Source: Euborellia annulipes
Taxonomy: Eukaryota; Arthropoda; Insecta; Dermaptera; Anisolabididae
Direction: 5' to 3'
Length of the DNA: 64,000 bases
Assembly: GCA_023213315.1 (NCBI GenBank)
Contig: JAKCPI010000950.1
Coordinates: forward strand, 1-64,000
In this document: in pieces, positions 22,645 through 35,636 of the stretch
Layout of the letters: the number at the start of each line of letters is the position of its first letter
How positions within the stretch are numbered: position 1 is the stretch's first letter
Position numbers and translations under genes: made by a program
Notes under the pieces: generated by a model
Databases searched by the model: none
What the model was told of the DNA's origin: nothing
What the model saw: only the letters and a program-made list of their open reading frames with translations

Positions 22645-22745
22645 CATTAAGAGGGGGCCTAGGTATATTTATTTATACCATTTGGTATCCAAATGATTTA
22701 AATAAATTCATCGGACTGCCTAGGATCCGAACCCGGGTTCATGTA
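22645..22745 (-). mobile_element. Truncated SINE, family 1
   Basis: On the minus strand: CGGGTTCGGATCCTAGGCAG (B-box region), then TCCGATGAATTTATTTAAAT and the TTTGGATACCAAATGG palindrome. The A-box half and the tail are missing. Confidence 0.7.
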
Positions 22746-23204
22746 ACTGACAGCTATAAAAGAGAATTATTTTATGCGACGTTGCCAGGCTGGTCTGGCT
22801 CTCGAGACTTCTTTATTTTTAAATATTGGCGACTGTCATTTTGGAGAATTTTTTGACTTTCTTGTTAAAATATCTTTAAAAGCCTTCGGCAGAAACTCTT
22901 GATTTTATGATATTATGTTTAACGTATTTCTCGGAAGTGAATTGATAAAATGTAAGTTTTTTGTTTTTGTATCTATTGCAGAGGTCCCTATATAATTCGA
23001 TATGTGTGGTTTCGTCATATTCCCCATAGACTACATGTTAAATTTCAATTTTTTAAAAATTAATTATACGATAACCCTGCGTCAGATCTGCTTCAAAATT
23101 TTATTTTAAACGTATGTGATAGTGATTAATAACATATTAAAAAATTAGCTTTTAATCTAATAAAGTGCTTTAATGTCCGAACAACCTTAAATGAAGGGGA
23201 AAAA

Positions 23205-23249
23205 AAATTGAGCCCCCCCCCCCTTGACCAAGTCCTGGGACCGCCACTG
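23205..23249 (-). repeat. One end of a CAGTGGCGG-type hAT-like element
   Basis: The minus strand starts CAGTGGCGGTCCCAGGACTT and leads into a G-tract. It matches the terminus type at 9584. I did not find the other end. Confidence 0.45.
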
Positions 23250-24690
23250 GTTATTAACTTATAATTAAATAAAATTTGAAACAAATAATCTCGTGTTTAT
23301 TTATTTGTATCAATCAAATTTGAGCGATACTATCCCTCTCATTAAGATAATGTTTCAACAAGAGCCTACGGTAGAAAGCTTAAATTGACCTAAAAATCTT
23401 AGCTTTTTTTTTTTATTTCTGGAACGACTCATCGACCAAGGATGAAACGTGATGAGTTTTCGCAAAATCCTCGAGTTTTCAGGAGAGCAGAAGACCAAAT
23501 TCGATTAAAAAATTTGAGAGTGTCGGTTTCTTGTTTTCATAAGGGTATAATAATATTTCAAAAGGTCGGCATGCTAGAGCAAATAAGTCCTTTGGGAACC
23601 CTCACAACCTAGTGGTAATTATGTCACATAAGTGTAACTAAAAAAAAGTGCTTTTTTTTTCTTTCTATGAATAGAAATTGTTTGTTATTAGTTATATTTA
23701 AACTATTTTATTTACAAAACTGAATAAATAGTAGAATAAGAATTGAGATAGTTAAGGTGTTTTAGGTCAGTTCAAATATTGTCTTTAAAAATATAAACAA
23801 TTTAAATTTCTTTCATGGACTGATTAGAGTAGAAATAACTACAAAAGGTAGAACAAACTTCAATTATTTTATTGATTCAGAATGAGACAGCTAAATTTAT
23901 TGAACGTATAAATAAAGGGTGAATTAGATATTCTATTTAGATAATTTGAAAAATTATATTTTTTTTTTTATACTAATTTTAAATAAATATGGCCGAGATG
24001 AGTTATGTAGGTTATAAAAATTGATATCAAATGTTAGTCTCTCTATCTCAACAAAGAAGGCCGCTCCATGTATAAAAAGTGCAATCATCTCCTAACGAAT
24101 TCTTATTGTGAAAAGGCAGAGTCTTTAATAAAACGAAAAATGTCACACAATAATCTTCGACAAGGGTGGATTTCGTTTCTCTTTAATTTTTTTGTGTGAT
24201 CTAGGGAAGGGATCAGGGGTCAAGTGTTGTTCAGTCTGTCCCTTAAGGAATTCCAGAGCTTTTCAAAAGGGAAATTCTTGCATCTTGTCCCAACCAACTT
24301 AAAAGTGATTTTTATGAATTAATTCACTTGAAAAGATGCAGATTCCGTTAATTATTTCTCCTTTGTACTATTATTATTTTATTAAATTTTGTGTTTTGTT
24401 AGAGATTTGTATAAATAAGCCATATAATATGCAGTAAAAGTAAGAAAATATGTAATAAATATATGACAAAAATATCAAGTAAATGGCTTCCAAATAAAGG
24501 TAAATCATGATTTCTACTGATTTAAAACAAATCGTGTTTTATTGAGGAAATAGTGTAAAAACAAAAATTGGTCCCGAAATAAAAACTAAATTTAATGTAA
24601 AAAAAAAAAAAAAAACAGTAATATAGCTAATAAGTACAGTAAAATTGATAATTTATTTAACAATTAATTTTATAATTTCCAGGAGTAGTA
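23250..24690. other. AT-rich non-coding stretch
   Basis: No supported feature. Confidence 0.35.
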
Positions 24691-24870
24691 GCTCAACGTA
24701 TAATTAACAATGAGAAGAAATAAGGCAGCCGAAAGCAATTAAAGAAAAAATATTTCTCTTTTTTTGCTTTATTTAATACAATTGTCGACGTTTCGGCCGA
24801 TTTTTCAGGCTTTTATCAGCACAAATGTTATGTTTGCCTCGAGCTTAGAGGGGCTCTTGACAACTGACAT
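24690..24870 (-). repeat. Penelope-like terminal hairpin fragment
   Basis: The minus strand shows CTGATAAAAGCCTGAAAAAT, GGCCGAAACGTCGAC, then a tail rich in AATAAAGC. Single arm. The stem is longer than in the other fragments. Confidence 0.4.
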
Positions 24871-25004
24871 TCTGTTGGTGCGAACATTCGTCAGATAGCA
24901 TGACTTCTGGTTCAAGAGACACTCTTGAATTCATTCGAACATAGGTACCTTTTCTTTTTTTATCTATTTTATTAAAACTTTTGCCGAAATATGTTAAAAA
25001 TCTG

Positions 25005-25857
25005 GTGTGACTGGCGCACAGCACACAACTTTCTCTTACCCTTCGGTAAGAGAAAGTTGTGCACCGTGCTGGTCACACCAGATTTTTTGTGTCGAGATAT
25101 ATTTAGTTTCCGATAGCACCTTAGTTTCAAACTTGCATTTTAAATGTTGACTGCTCCAAATAAACTATGGTTATTTTTCAAAATTTTAATCTCATATTTG
25201 GACATTTTATACACAATATAGAATCGTAAATAAATACAAAATTTCATAAGAATTGGAAAAAAAAATTTTAAATGCCTAAAAAGTTCTAAAGGGGACCCCC
25301 TTTTGAATCGAAATTAACATACAAATCCCTATAGGAAATTAACATTGTTCCTATGCGAAGATAAGGTGGAAAGGGAATTTAAAAAGAGTAGAGAGAGACG
25401 ATAATGTTTGCAAGTGAGAGAGAGACATATATGTTTTCTTTGAAACAATTAAAGACACAAATAAATTTTAAAAAAAATGGGAATTTAAATAATAATTGAT
25501 TTTTAATCTAATAAAAAGAAAAAGATTTAAATTCCGTTACCATGGCAACCATTTCTATCTTTCCTATGAAGAACAAGAGTAAAGTGGTCTTCAGAAGATT
25601 TCAACGGCAAAATGAGAATATACATTTTAAAGAGCATCTAAAAAATAGTTCATTTATGAATTAAAAAAAAAAATCCTTGGAGGGAATTTTGAGAAAATCG
25701 AAAAAAACTGAAAAAGTACATCAGTAAAGTACTAGTACTTTTTGGCCGATTTTGTTCAAAAGCTTATTTTGAGCGTGTGGGAAGGTACCTAAGTTAAATA
25801 TAAAATTTCAATCCGGTAGCTCAATTCCTTCATGCTAAAAATCTGTCCACACATACA

Positions 25858-25894
<37 letters not shown>

Positions 25895-26045
25895 ACACAC
25901 ACACAGACCAATTTGCGGGACCCACTTTTTTGGACTCAGGGGACCTCAAAACATGTATATCCATCAAAATCTCGACATCGAATTTTTGACATGATCGCAA
26001 TACTTTCTCTCTCTATATATTTCATATATAGGCTAAGAGAAAGTA
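25005..26045 (+). mobile_element. Double-hairpin element, copy C (long form)
   Basis: The 5' hairpin is intact (TCTGGTGTGACTGG...CTTTCTCTTACCC, TTCG loop, and the inverted arm). The 3' hairpin ends at 26044. Between the block after the 5' hairpin (about 25128) and the usual GTTACCATGGCAACC (from about 25537) there are some 400 bp absent from other copies. The CA tract is long (25858-25905). It may be an older, longer version or contain an insertion. Confidence 0.8.
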
Positions 26046-26175
26046 AAATATGAAAAAAGTTTTAAATATGCAATTTTATGTTATATTCACCAAATAGGCA
26101 AAAACATGCAATAAAAAATTTGAACCATAATGCCAAGGAAGCACGATTCCGATGGAAAATTGGTTTTCAGGGAGA

Positions 26176-26397
26176 TACAGTGAGCGCCACAATAAAGTCC
26201 CCACCTGAGAGCTAGAACCTTGAGTAAATGGTGAAATAATTTTAAATTTGAAAAGGTAAAATAAAATCATCTGTACCAGATTTTAAGTATTACTTTTTCG
26301 GTCATTAAAATTATTTCACTATAAGCTTACACGATATATTTAAGACTCTAGCTATCAGGTGGGGACTTAATTGTGGCGCTCACCGTACATGTTAACA
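26176..26397. mobile_element. CAGTGAGCG inverted-repeat element, TA-flanked
   Basis: The element 26178-26395 has termini CAGTGAGCGCCACAATAAAG and AATTGTGGCGCTCACCG with TA on both sides. The terminal region AAGTCCCCACCTGA is mirrored at the other end. No coding capacity. Tc1/mariner-type MITE. Confidence 0.82.
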
Positions 26398-26513
26398 AAT
26401 AGAATATGCAATTGCATAGGAATCCGGGCTTTAGTTATAAACAATAAGGGTTTAATGATCTTTCAAAAAGGTCCATTAAGAAGATAAAATTGTATTTATG
26501 AATATTTAAATAA

Positions 26514-27198
26514 AAAATCTGGTGTGACTGGCGCATCAGCACACAACTTTCTCTTACCTTCGGTAATCGAAAGTTGTGTTCTGTGCTTGTCACACCAGAT
26601 TTTTTGTGTCGACATATATTTAGTTCCCGACAGTACGGAACATTTGAATTCAGATGTAAAATTTATAAGTATGGGAAAATATTTATATTTTGTTACCATG
26701 GCAACCATTTCTCCTATCTTCCCTATGAAATACAAGAGTAAAGTGGTCTTCAGAAGATTTCAATCGCAAAATGAGAATATACATTTTAAAGAACATCTAA
26801 AAAATAATTGATTTTTGAATTTAAAAAAAAATCGTTGGAGCAAATTTTGAGAAAATCGAAAAAAACTGAAAAAGGACATCAGTAAAGTACTAGTACTCTT
26901 TGGCCGATTTTGATTAAAAGCTTATTTTTCCGGTCCCGGGAGGTGTTTAACTTAAATATAAAATTTCAACCTCGTAGCTCAATTCCTTCATCCTTAAAAT
27001 TGAACACACACACACACACACACACCCACCCACCCACCCACCCACAGACAGACCATGTCGCGAAAACCACTTTTTTTGGATTCAGGGGACCTCAAAACGT
27101 GAAGATCCATCAAAATCTCGACATCGAATTTTTGACATGAATCCAATACTTTCTCTCTATATATATATTACATATATACATAGGTAAGAGAAAGTAAT
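26514..27198 (+). mobile_element. Double-hairpin element, copy D (full length)
   Basis: Complete 5' hairpin with TTCG loop, GTTACCATGGCAACC block, AGTACTAGTACT palindrome, an extended CACACA/CCCA tract, and the 3' hairpin ending GAGAAAGTAA. The frame 26524-26811 is a by-product of the repeat. Confidence 0.85.
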
Positions 27199-27360
27199 AA
27201 ATCTAATAAAAATGATCGATAATATATTGAATGTTATTATATTAAATATGAAAAGCGAAAAAATAATGCAGGTCGATGGCATTGAATTAGGTGATTTAAT
27301 GTTTGATATTCAACACGTGTTTGATTTCTGTTATATATATATATGTTCTTTCGAACATTT

Positions 27361-27603
27361 ATATTTGATCTCTCTGAATAATGAATTTTGTTCTGGAAAT
27401 AGAAAACTAAAGTAGATAGAACTTATAGGTATTCTTATAAACATTCAAATCGAGCTTATTATTTCCTTTATCAATTGTTGAGAGGAAATTTATGTAAAAA
27501 AATTCTTAAAAGTAAACTTATTTAATTTAAGAAAAAATAGAGAAAGGAAGTAAGTTGAAAGATTAATGATTTAAAAAAATTCATTATTATAGGGTTATAA
27601 CTA
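27361..27603 (+). repeat. 243-bp direct repeat, left copy
   Basis: From ATATTTGATCTCTCTGAATA to GGGTTATAACTA. It is repeated almost exactly at 28134-28375, on the other side of a transposon. Confidence 0.9.
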
Positions 27604-28133
27604 GAGACCGGACAAAAAAGCATAAAAAAATGGAAAAAAGTGCTTAAAAAAGCATAAAAAACTTGAATAAAAAGTTGTTAAATAAGCATATAAACTGAAA
27701 AAAAGCATCTCATAAGCAATTTTTACTCATACCAATGGCGTATACAAATTTTTTTTTTAAAGAAACTAAATTTATTCCGCCCCGCCCTGCGAAAATTTTT
27801 TTTTTGCGGAACCAAATTTTTTCACCCTGCGGGGTTTTTGGAAAATTTTTGGGGGAGGGGCGCCCCCCCCTTATAAAGGTCCCTGGTGTATGCGTGTGTG
27901 AATGGGAAAAAAGATTTTTAATAAAAAAAAAAAAAAAAAATTACAAATATCCGTAAAATAAGTTCAAATAAGCACGAAAGGGAAAAAAAAGCATGAAAAC
28001 TCAAAAAAGCAAAAAAAGCATAAAAAATGCAATCTCAATGCACTTAGTTTTTCCTAATTCGTATAGAAATTAAATATCTAATGGTTGCTTATAAAACTGA
28101 GCAATAAGCATTTTGCTTAAAATCCGGTCTCTA
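27602..28133. mobile_element. hAT-like element TAGAGACCGG between long direct repeats
   Basis: The ends TAGAGACCGGAC and ATCCGGTCTCTA are inverted. The interior is full of AAAAAAGCAT repeats and has a G/C-rich patch (27735-27890) that may be another short insertion. No transposase. The flanking duplication is about 243 bp rather than the 8 bp expected for hAT insertion. Confidence 0.7.
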
Positions 28134-28375
28134 ATATTTGATCTCTCTGAATAATGAATTTTGTTCTGGAAATAGAAAACTAAAGTAGATAGAACTTATA
28201 AGTATTCTTATAAACATTCAAATCGAGCTTATTATTTCCTCTATCAATTGTTGAGAGGAAATTTATGTAAAAAAATTCTTAAAAGTAAACTTATTTAATT
28301 TAAGAAAAAAATAGAGAAAGGAAGTAAGTTGAAAGATTAATGATTAAAAAAATGCATATTATAGGGTTATAACTA
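28134..28375 (+). repeat. 243-bp direct repeat, right copy
   Basis: Matches 27361-27603 with a few single-base and homopolymer differences, so the duplication looks recent. Confidence 0.9.
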
Positions 28376-29660
28376 TGTGATAAATAATAAAGTGCATTCG
28401 GAAAAGGGTGGAGGATTTATGATAAAGAAAATTAGAGAAAAGGCGCTAGAGTTTTTTTTTTTTTAAATAAACAGTTTCCTGGTTGAAACAGCCATTTGTA
28501 TTGCCTGAGAGCGAGAAAGACATCGGGGGCGATACCATGGACCAATGGAAGATGTTATGCATGAAGGAACCAAGCGCCACCAACCTAAATCTGAGAAAAG
28601 TGGCATTTGCAAAATTGTAAACAAAACTAATGGCGATTACTTTTTTTCTTGTTTTATACAAAACACAGAGTAATAAAGTTGTGATTTAAATAAAGAGGTA
28701 GATTTTCTTTTTCCCTACAAGATGGCGGTCTTATCTCTATTTCAATCATAATGGTGCATTGTTCCTTTATCATCCGAATATCAGTACATCAAAAATTCAG
28801 GAGTGTGACGCCCCCTAACTTGACTATTAGGTTTTGTAAATTAGTCTAAATAAAGACTTTTCCCTTTGGAATTTTAATAATAATCAGGGACATTATTTCA
28901 ATATTTTATTATTAGAGGTGTAATGGATCCCAAATGATCCAGATCACCAAATAATGTATTTATATAGTCAATAGTATTAAAAACAGCCCGTTTATATAAA
29001 CCCCCCCCCAAAAAAAAAAGAAAAAAGTAGGTTATTAAAAATCGATGTTCTATATAAATTAAATATCTTCCCAATTTATAAATAAAAAAAAAAAAAAATT
29101 TCAAATCAAAATTTATTATAATGATCTATTATATTAGCTTCTTTTAAAATAAATAATGTTATTTTTTTCCTCTCTTATTTGGATCAATATTTTTTACTTA
29201 TTTTTTTGAATATGAAATGAAAATATTATCAGGAAAACAATAGTATATAGAATATATGAATAATAAATAGGCCACAACAAATTCTTTATATAAACATATA
29301 TCATGGTGAAATGTTAAAGAGAAAATAATTTATGTTTAAATAGCATTAATAAAAATAAAAACCCAAATATTGATTTGTTTTTTGAATAATGAAAAAAAGA
29401 TCGTACAGGTATGGAATTCGTATACTGTATTTGTAACAGGTAAAATCATTTTAATATCTTAATTAAAAATATTTTTGTAAATTTCGGATTAAACTTTGTT
29501 ATCCGTAGCCTACGTATATGAAAATATACGATAAGAAAGATTAAATAAATATTAAAAAGATAATATTGATATAACATTTTTTAATTTATATATCTTATAA
29601 ACAATAGTTATAATCACTCAAAACGTTTAATGATTAACAAGTTTGCAGAAAGATAAATTT
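28376..29660. other. AT-rich stretch with one less AT-rich patch
   Basis: The patch at about 28480-28660 is richer in G and C and has a 71-codon minus frame, but I recognise no domain or splice structure. The rest shows nothing. Confidence 0.3.
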
Positions 29661-29666
29661 CTTTTC

Positions 29667-30316
29667 AAAAATCTGGTGTGACTGGCGCACAGCACACAAC
29701 TTTCTCTTACCTTCGGTAATCGAAAGTTGTGTTCTGTGCTTGTCACACCAGATTTTTCGTGTCGACATATATTTAGTTTCCGCTGATATATTAGAATTCA
29801 GATGAAAAATTTATAAGTATGAGAAAATATTTAAATTTTGTAACCATGGCAACCATTTCTCCTATCTTTTCTATGGAGTACAAGAGTAAAATGGTCTTCA
29901 GAAGATTTCAATGACAAAATGAGAATATACATTTTAAAGAGAATCTAAAAAATAATTGATTTTTGAATTTAAAAAAAAAATCGTTGGGGCGAATTTAGAG
30001 AAAATCGAAAAAAACTAAAAAAGTGCATCAGTAAAGTACTAGTATTCTTTGGTCGATTTTGTTCAAAAGCTTCGTGTCCCGTCCCATGGGGGTGCCTAAC
30101 TTAAATATAAAATTTCAACATCCTAGCTCTTTTCGTTTTCTAGATATTTTGTTCACAGACAGACACACAGACAGAGAGACCATGTCGCGAAAATCACTTT
30201 TTTGGACTCAGGGGACCTCAAAATGTGTATATCCATCAAAATCTCGACATCGAATTTTTGACATGAAACCAATACTTTCTCTATATATTAACATATATAG
30301 AGGTAAGAGAAAGTAA
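29667..30316 (+). mobile_element. Double-hairpin element, copy E (full length)
   Basis: Intact 5' TTCG hairpin and 3' hairpin. The sub-block after the AGTACTAG palindrome differs from copies A and D (CGTGTCCCGTCCCATGGGGG) but matches copy F, so E and F form a subfamily. Confidence 0.85.
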
Positions 30317-31515
30317 AAATTGTGTTATTCAGGATTATTTCAAGAAAAGATTCCCCAAATTTTTGTGACATTACTATATAGCTAATTAACTAAGGATTAA
30401 AATAAAATAATATTCACTTCAATTGAGAGTGACAGAATAAAAAAAATGTCAAACAGTAACTAAAAACTTTACTTTGAGCACTTAATAACAATAAAACAAT
30501 CTTAGTCAAGTTCACTGACACACGTGTCTGAGACTGCCTGTGCATCAACCTTGGGCAGCTTGAGTTGGCCGTCAAAATTTTCCAAAATTCAATTTTGACA
30601 AAGTACCCGTGTGACAAAGTACCCCATCCTACCCTATGAAGAGTATTGAAAGAAATATTAATTTTTGTTTAATCTGGATGACAAAGTTATATGAAATTCT
30701 TAATTATTTTTACTTTTAAATTCTCCGTTTATAAATAACCTTAAATCCTATTGGGAGATGCATCACTGATAATCGGTGAATTAAAGGATATCCTGCTATC
30801 TATTTATCATTAATACATGAATGGTATATTAATATTTTTTTCAACTATTAGCTCGATCAATTAATAAACTATAATTTTTTTTTTTTTTTTTTATTTAAAA
30901 CGGATATTAAAATAACGAACCGGTTAAATTATTTGATTCCTACCGCTAATTAAAATCATATAAAAAAGAAATAAAATAGACAACAAAAGAATAGGAATAA
31001 ATTATATAATATAAATATTTGTCACGTGAATGTCGCGTTGGTTTTCAAATGAATCGATTCTTGGAATAGCTCAAAGAAAAAGAAGAAGAATCAAAGCCAC
31101 TATAAATCTTGAAGATATTTTTGGTATGACTGGAATAGAGAATCCAACTATGTGATTATAGATAGATTTGGGTGAGAGTATTATAAGGGAGAGGAGAAGG
31201 GAAAGAGTAAGTATGCATGCATGCCTCCCGAATCGGGAACAGTTATTCGCAATTTGATTTGCATATGGACCAAGTTGTGAGTATGAATGGCCGGAGGCAC
31301 CCTTTCATCCGGATGGTATTTATCAGGCAAATTTATCAATATATGTCACATTCATATCATGCAGACATAGCAGAGGTTCGCGTTTAACGATAAACAATTT
31401 ATGGACCCAGTAGAATAAGTAATTTTAAAATTCCATAACAAATTTTTAATTTTTTTCAAATTAAACCAGCTGTACACAGGCGCCCCAATAATGAAAGTCA
31501 CTATTTATAAATAAA
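30317..31515. other. AT-rich non-coding stretch
   Basis: Nothing recognised. A T17 run lies near 30877. The minus frame at 30414-30617 has no domain. Confidence 0.35.
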
Positions 31516-31516
31516 A

Positions 31517-32158
31517 AAAAATCTGGTGTGACTGGTAATTGGTACATTTGGTAATCGAAAGTTGTATTCTGTGCTTTCACACCAGATTTTTTGTGTCGAC
31601 ATGTATTTAGTTTCCGACAGTACGGTACATTCGATTTTCAAGATGTAAAATTTATAAGTATGGGAAAATATATTTTGTTACCATGGCAACCATTTCTCTC
31701 ATCTTTTCTATGTAGTACAAGAGTAAAGTGGTCTTCAGAAGATTTCAATGACAAAATGAGAATATACATTTCAAAGAGTATCTAAAAAAAAAGATGACTT
31801 TTGAATTTAAAAAAAAAAAAATCGTTGGAGTGAATTTAGAGAAAATCGAAAAAAACTGAAAAAGTGCATCAGTAAAGTACTAGTACTCTTTGGTCGATTT
31901 TGTTCAAAAGCTTCGTGTCCCGTCCCATGGGGGTGCCTAACTTAAATAAAAAATTTCAACCTCCTAGCTCTTTCCGTTCTTGAGCTATTTTGTTCACAGA
32001 CAGACAGACCATGTCGCGAAAACCACTTTTTTGGATTCATGGGACCTCAAAACGTGTATATCCATCAAAATCTCGACATCGAATTTTTGACATGAATCCA
32101 ATACTTTCTCTATATATATATATAAACATATACTGTATATAGAGATAAGAGAAAGTAA
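31517..32158 (+). mobile_element. Double-hairpin element, copy F (hairpin damaged)
   Basis: Starts AATCTGGTGTGACTGG, but the left arm of the 5' hairpin is largely deleted before GGTAATCGAAAGTTG. The rest is full length and closest to copy E. The 3' hairpin is present. Confidence 0.82.
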
Positions 32159-32807
32159 AAAACAATTATTTAGGATGTTTCGACAAAGCTTTACTATGTC
32201 ATCATTTTAAATATACAAAAGGCGTTAAACATAATACTGTATTCATATACTTATGACTATACTATACTATTGATAGAGATACATATATTATATATAGACT
32301 TCTCTTATATAATACAAGCCTACAATTGAAGCAATGTCAATGGATTTAATGAATGTTTAACTATAAGTACTGTTTATGAATTTAATTCTTATCACCTTTA
32401 TGTAATGCAATTTTATTAATATTGAACTTTAAAATAGATTCAAAAGATTAAGAGGACATACTAAAGCTTCATTTTTTCCCAAAAAATAGTTTTTTCCATC
32501 ATTTGCCATTTCTTTTTACTTCATTTATTCATATCGACAGCTATTATGTTGGTTTTAATCCTTTAAGCTATTTCAGGCAGAGAATTTAAATATAATATAG
32601 ATGATAATTTTTTTGATAAATTCGAACTTAGTTCGTCTAGGCAAGAGTCATAACTAGAGGACGGATGTTAAGATTAAGCCTATTATATTAATAGGATAAA
32701 ATTATTATAACCCATTCGAGTAATAAGTAGTAATAGGAAGTATCTTTCATTTCTAAAATATTACTGATAGAAAGTATTAAAAATTTCAAAACTTATATAT
32801 AATTAAA

Positions 32808-33030
32808 TTTACTTTTTTCCCATTCACACTCACCCCACACACAGTATTTTAGACAACTTAGGCCATTTAAGACTTTTACGATAACCGTTATTATGAATAT
32901 ATATATAGGGGCCCAGGCATTCTTATTTAAGCCATTTGGTATCCAAATGGCTTAAATAAAATCATCGGACTGCCTGGGATCCGAACCCGTGACGCTTGGT
33001 ATACAAGGTAGGTGCGCTACCAACTGTGTA
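32808..33030 (-). mobile_element. SINE, family 1, head cut off by another element
   Basis: On the minus strand: B-box GGGTTCGGATCCC, the TTTGGATACCAAATGG palindrome, GGTTATCGTAAAAGTC, and a GTGTGTG/GAATGGG tail. The A-box end stops where the pogo-like element at 33033 begins. Confidence 0.78.
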
Positions 33031-33032
33031 TA

Positions 33033-33372
33033 CTGTGTATTTTGATACGTTCGATAATTCGAAATCTTTTTCGTAACAAGAAGGGGGTAGATCGTTCATT
33101 AATTCGAACTAAGGAAGTTACCCCTTTTATAATTCGAATTTTTCTTAGCAATGTTTATTTCTCATTTTACACCTAATTTTCCTTTCTATTGTCGCGTTAA
33201 TATGTAATTTTTTGTTCTTTTTTTATCGTTTCCATTATTTTTACCTTTTTATTTGAGGATATACACAAAATTTATGTAAGCTCATACAGGTTTTCAAAAA
33301 TAGAATAAAAACTCTTGATAATTCGAATTTTTCTTGTAGTCCCTTGGATTTCGAATTATCGAGAGTCGACTG
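33033..33372. mobile_element. Tigger/pogo-like MITE
   Basis: The right end is GAATTATCGAGAGTCGACTG followed by TA. The left end has CGATAATTCGAAATC after a degraded CTGTGTATTTTGATACG, preceded by TA. The terminus CAGTCGACTCTCGATAATTC is of the kind found in Tigger/Jerky-type elements. AATTCGAA motifs recur inside. No transposase. Confidence 0.65.
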
Positions 33373-33374
33373 TA

Positions 33375-35380
33375 ATTACTTTTGGTATCACAGTTCTGTC
33401 TATATGTAATATAAGATAATTATTTTGATAATACAAATAAAATGTAAATTGAACAAATAAAATTTTTACAGATGTTTTAAAGAGATAAATTTTTTGGTTG
33501 TTGGTCCAATAGACCTCTCTTCTAGATATATAAGATATAAGATACTAATTGCTTATTTCTCAAGATGTAAAAATCGAAAACACTAAAAAAAAAATCGATT
33601 CTGTTTGAAAAAATATTTCCTGGCCTCATAATAACTTTTTGAAAAAGATAAAGTAAACTACAGAAAAAATAATCTTATTTCATATATTAGAAAATGGTGT
33701 CTATCGGTTATCATAAAATTAAACCAGTTTTATCATGTTTTTTTTAACCTCTTGAGTAAATATATAAAGCGAAAATGTCTGGTAACTTTATTTAATAACG
33801 TTCACCTTTTTTAATAGTAAATAAAATCAACATTATGTATGACAGTGCAAGAGATGCTGAAGAGGTCCTCAGAAGTCATTCGACAAAGGTTTTCTCCAGC
33901 GGTCACAATTCTATGATTATTTTATTTACTCTAGAGCTTCGCTCAAATTAAGTGTTTTTTTTTCTACTTTTTTTTTATTTCCTCTTATTATTATTTTTTT
34001 CTTTCCTTTAAGCCGAGAGAATGAGAGATAAAATAAATGCTAAGCTCTTGAGTGTTGGAGGGTCGACGAAATCGGAATGACAGCTTCAACTGTCATAACA
34101 TTCTAACCCTTTTCTTTAGGGAATGATTATTGAATAAAAAAAAAAAAAAATATTCGACACCTCTTATAAACTTCAAGCTAAAAATATGAGAGATAAAGGA
34201 GAGAATAAAGAAATCTCGTTGTTCGGCAATTCTAGAGAAATACAACGTTGTTTAACATTTTATTTAATCGTTCCTCGAAAGAAAAAGGCCATCAAAAAAA
34301 AAAAAGAAAAGGTGAGAAAGAGTTAGAGTAAAGGTAGGTCACAAATGACTTGGAAGTTAATATCAGAAAAAAAAATGCATTCACCTTTCCATTTGATATA
34401 AAAGTAGTATTGGGAAATAAATAATTTTAATCACGTGCTATCACAATGAAGAGTTTTCGTAGAAGAAGGTGACATATTTAAGAGGAAAGTCGTCTTGTAT
34501 TTAAAAATTCAAAAAAGAAAAATTTAATATTTCCTGCTTATGACTCCCTAAAAAAGAATTTCCTCTCTGATTCGTAATCTACTTGAGTAATATTTAAATA
34601 ATTGGAATAGGGATATTTTAGTTAAGTCTAGTAAACCGGAGGTAAAAAATTATTAAGAGTTGAGCTTTTAAGAGAGAAATAATCGAGTCCAATGTAGAGT
34701 AATTGACTTTCTTCCCTTCACTAAAAGAACTCAGTAGGAGGATTGAGAAACATTTTAATATCATAAAAAAAAAAATTAACCATTTGAACAAATATTTTGA
34801 TCAAATAAAATGCTAAAAGCTTTCTTTCTTCCTAATCTAATATTGAAATGTGTTGACATTTTCTATCAATTTATTTAAAAAATAGCCTTCTTAAAATATT
34901 TGTATATATGAATGTCACACACCATTTAAAATGAATTTTATAGCACGGGGATGCAAAGCAAAAACTTTACCACTGCTCTAATGGACTTTTTAAATTTTTT
35001 TAATTCAAAAAAGATTATAAAAATTGAGGGTTCACACTGCTACTAGCAAAAAGCGTTCTACTTGGGATCGCCTATTCACAAATTTAACACGTCCACAATG
35101 ACGTAAATAGGTTCATAATAATAAACATTTGCAACATACAACCCAAAATATCAGATATTAAAACCAATTTTAAATGGCATTAAGAATAAATCTTGTACTT
35201 ATTATGACGTTATAAAAAATTCCTTTTTAACAATTTAATAAATAAATTTGAAATTATTAACCAGAGCTAATAGGTTTAATTTAATAGAACAAAATATATA
35301 TATAGTCATATATACTTTTAAATAATACAGTGAAAAATTGCATTATAGAATATATGAGAATTGTAGAATTAAACAAAAGC
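33375..35380. other. AT-rich non-coding stretch
   Basis: No supported gene. At about 34930-34985 the minus strand has a weak tRNA-like A-box region (CAGTGGTAAAGTTTTTGC), too degraded to call. Confidence 0.35.
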
Positions 35381-35385
35381 AACCA

Positions 35386-35570
35386 GGCAGTCCGACGATT
35401 TTATTTAAGCCATTTGGATGCCAAATGGTTTAAATAGAAACCTGGCCCAATAGATATTATCATCGGTTATCGTAAAGTCATATTTGGCCTGAGTTGCCGA
35501 AAAGACTGTGTGAATGTGTGTGTGTGAGTGTGAATGAGAAAAAAGTGTGAGTGTTTAAAAATAAAAAAAA
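35386..35570 (+). mobile_element. 5'-truncated SINE, family 1
   Basis: Starts CCAGGCAGTCCGACGATTTT, just after where the B-box would be. It continues through the ATTTAAGCCATTTGG palindrome, GGTTATCGTAAAG, GAGTTGCCGAAAAGACTG and the GTGTGTGAGTG tail into an A-rich end. AAAGCAA on each side could be the target duplication. Confidence 0.78.
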
Positions 35571-35636
35571 AAACCAAAGCAAAGAGAAAATGTTAGAAAC
35601 TTTGGTAAGAAATTTTTTTTTTAGAATTTGATTCAA

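Noticed and set aside
25832..26053. Open frames with poly-TH peptides over CA repeats (also near 26910, 38639 and 50045).
   Set aside because: Microsatellites in the double-hairpin element read without stops; not genes.
27361..28375. Treating the 243-bp direct repeats as the LTRs of a small retrotransposon.
   Set aside because: They do not begin TG or end CA, there is no primer-binding site or polypurine tract, and the interior has its own inverted TAGAGACCGG ends.
28446..28661. A 71-codon minus-strand frame in a less AT-rich patch.
   Set aside because: No recognisable domain, no leader or clear splice sites; cannot be supported from sequence alone.
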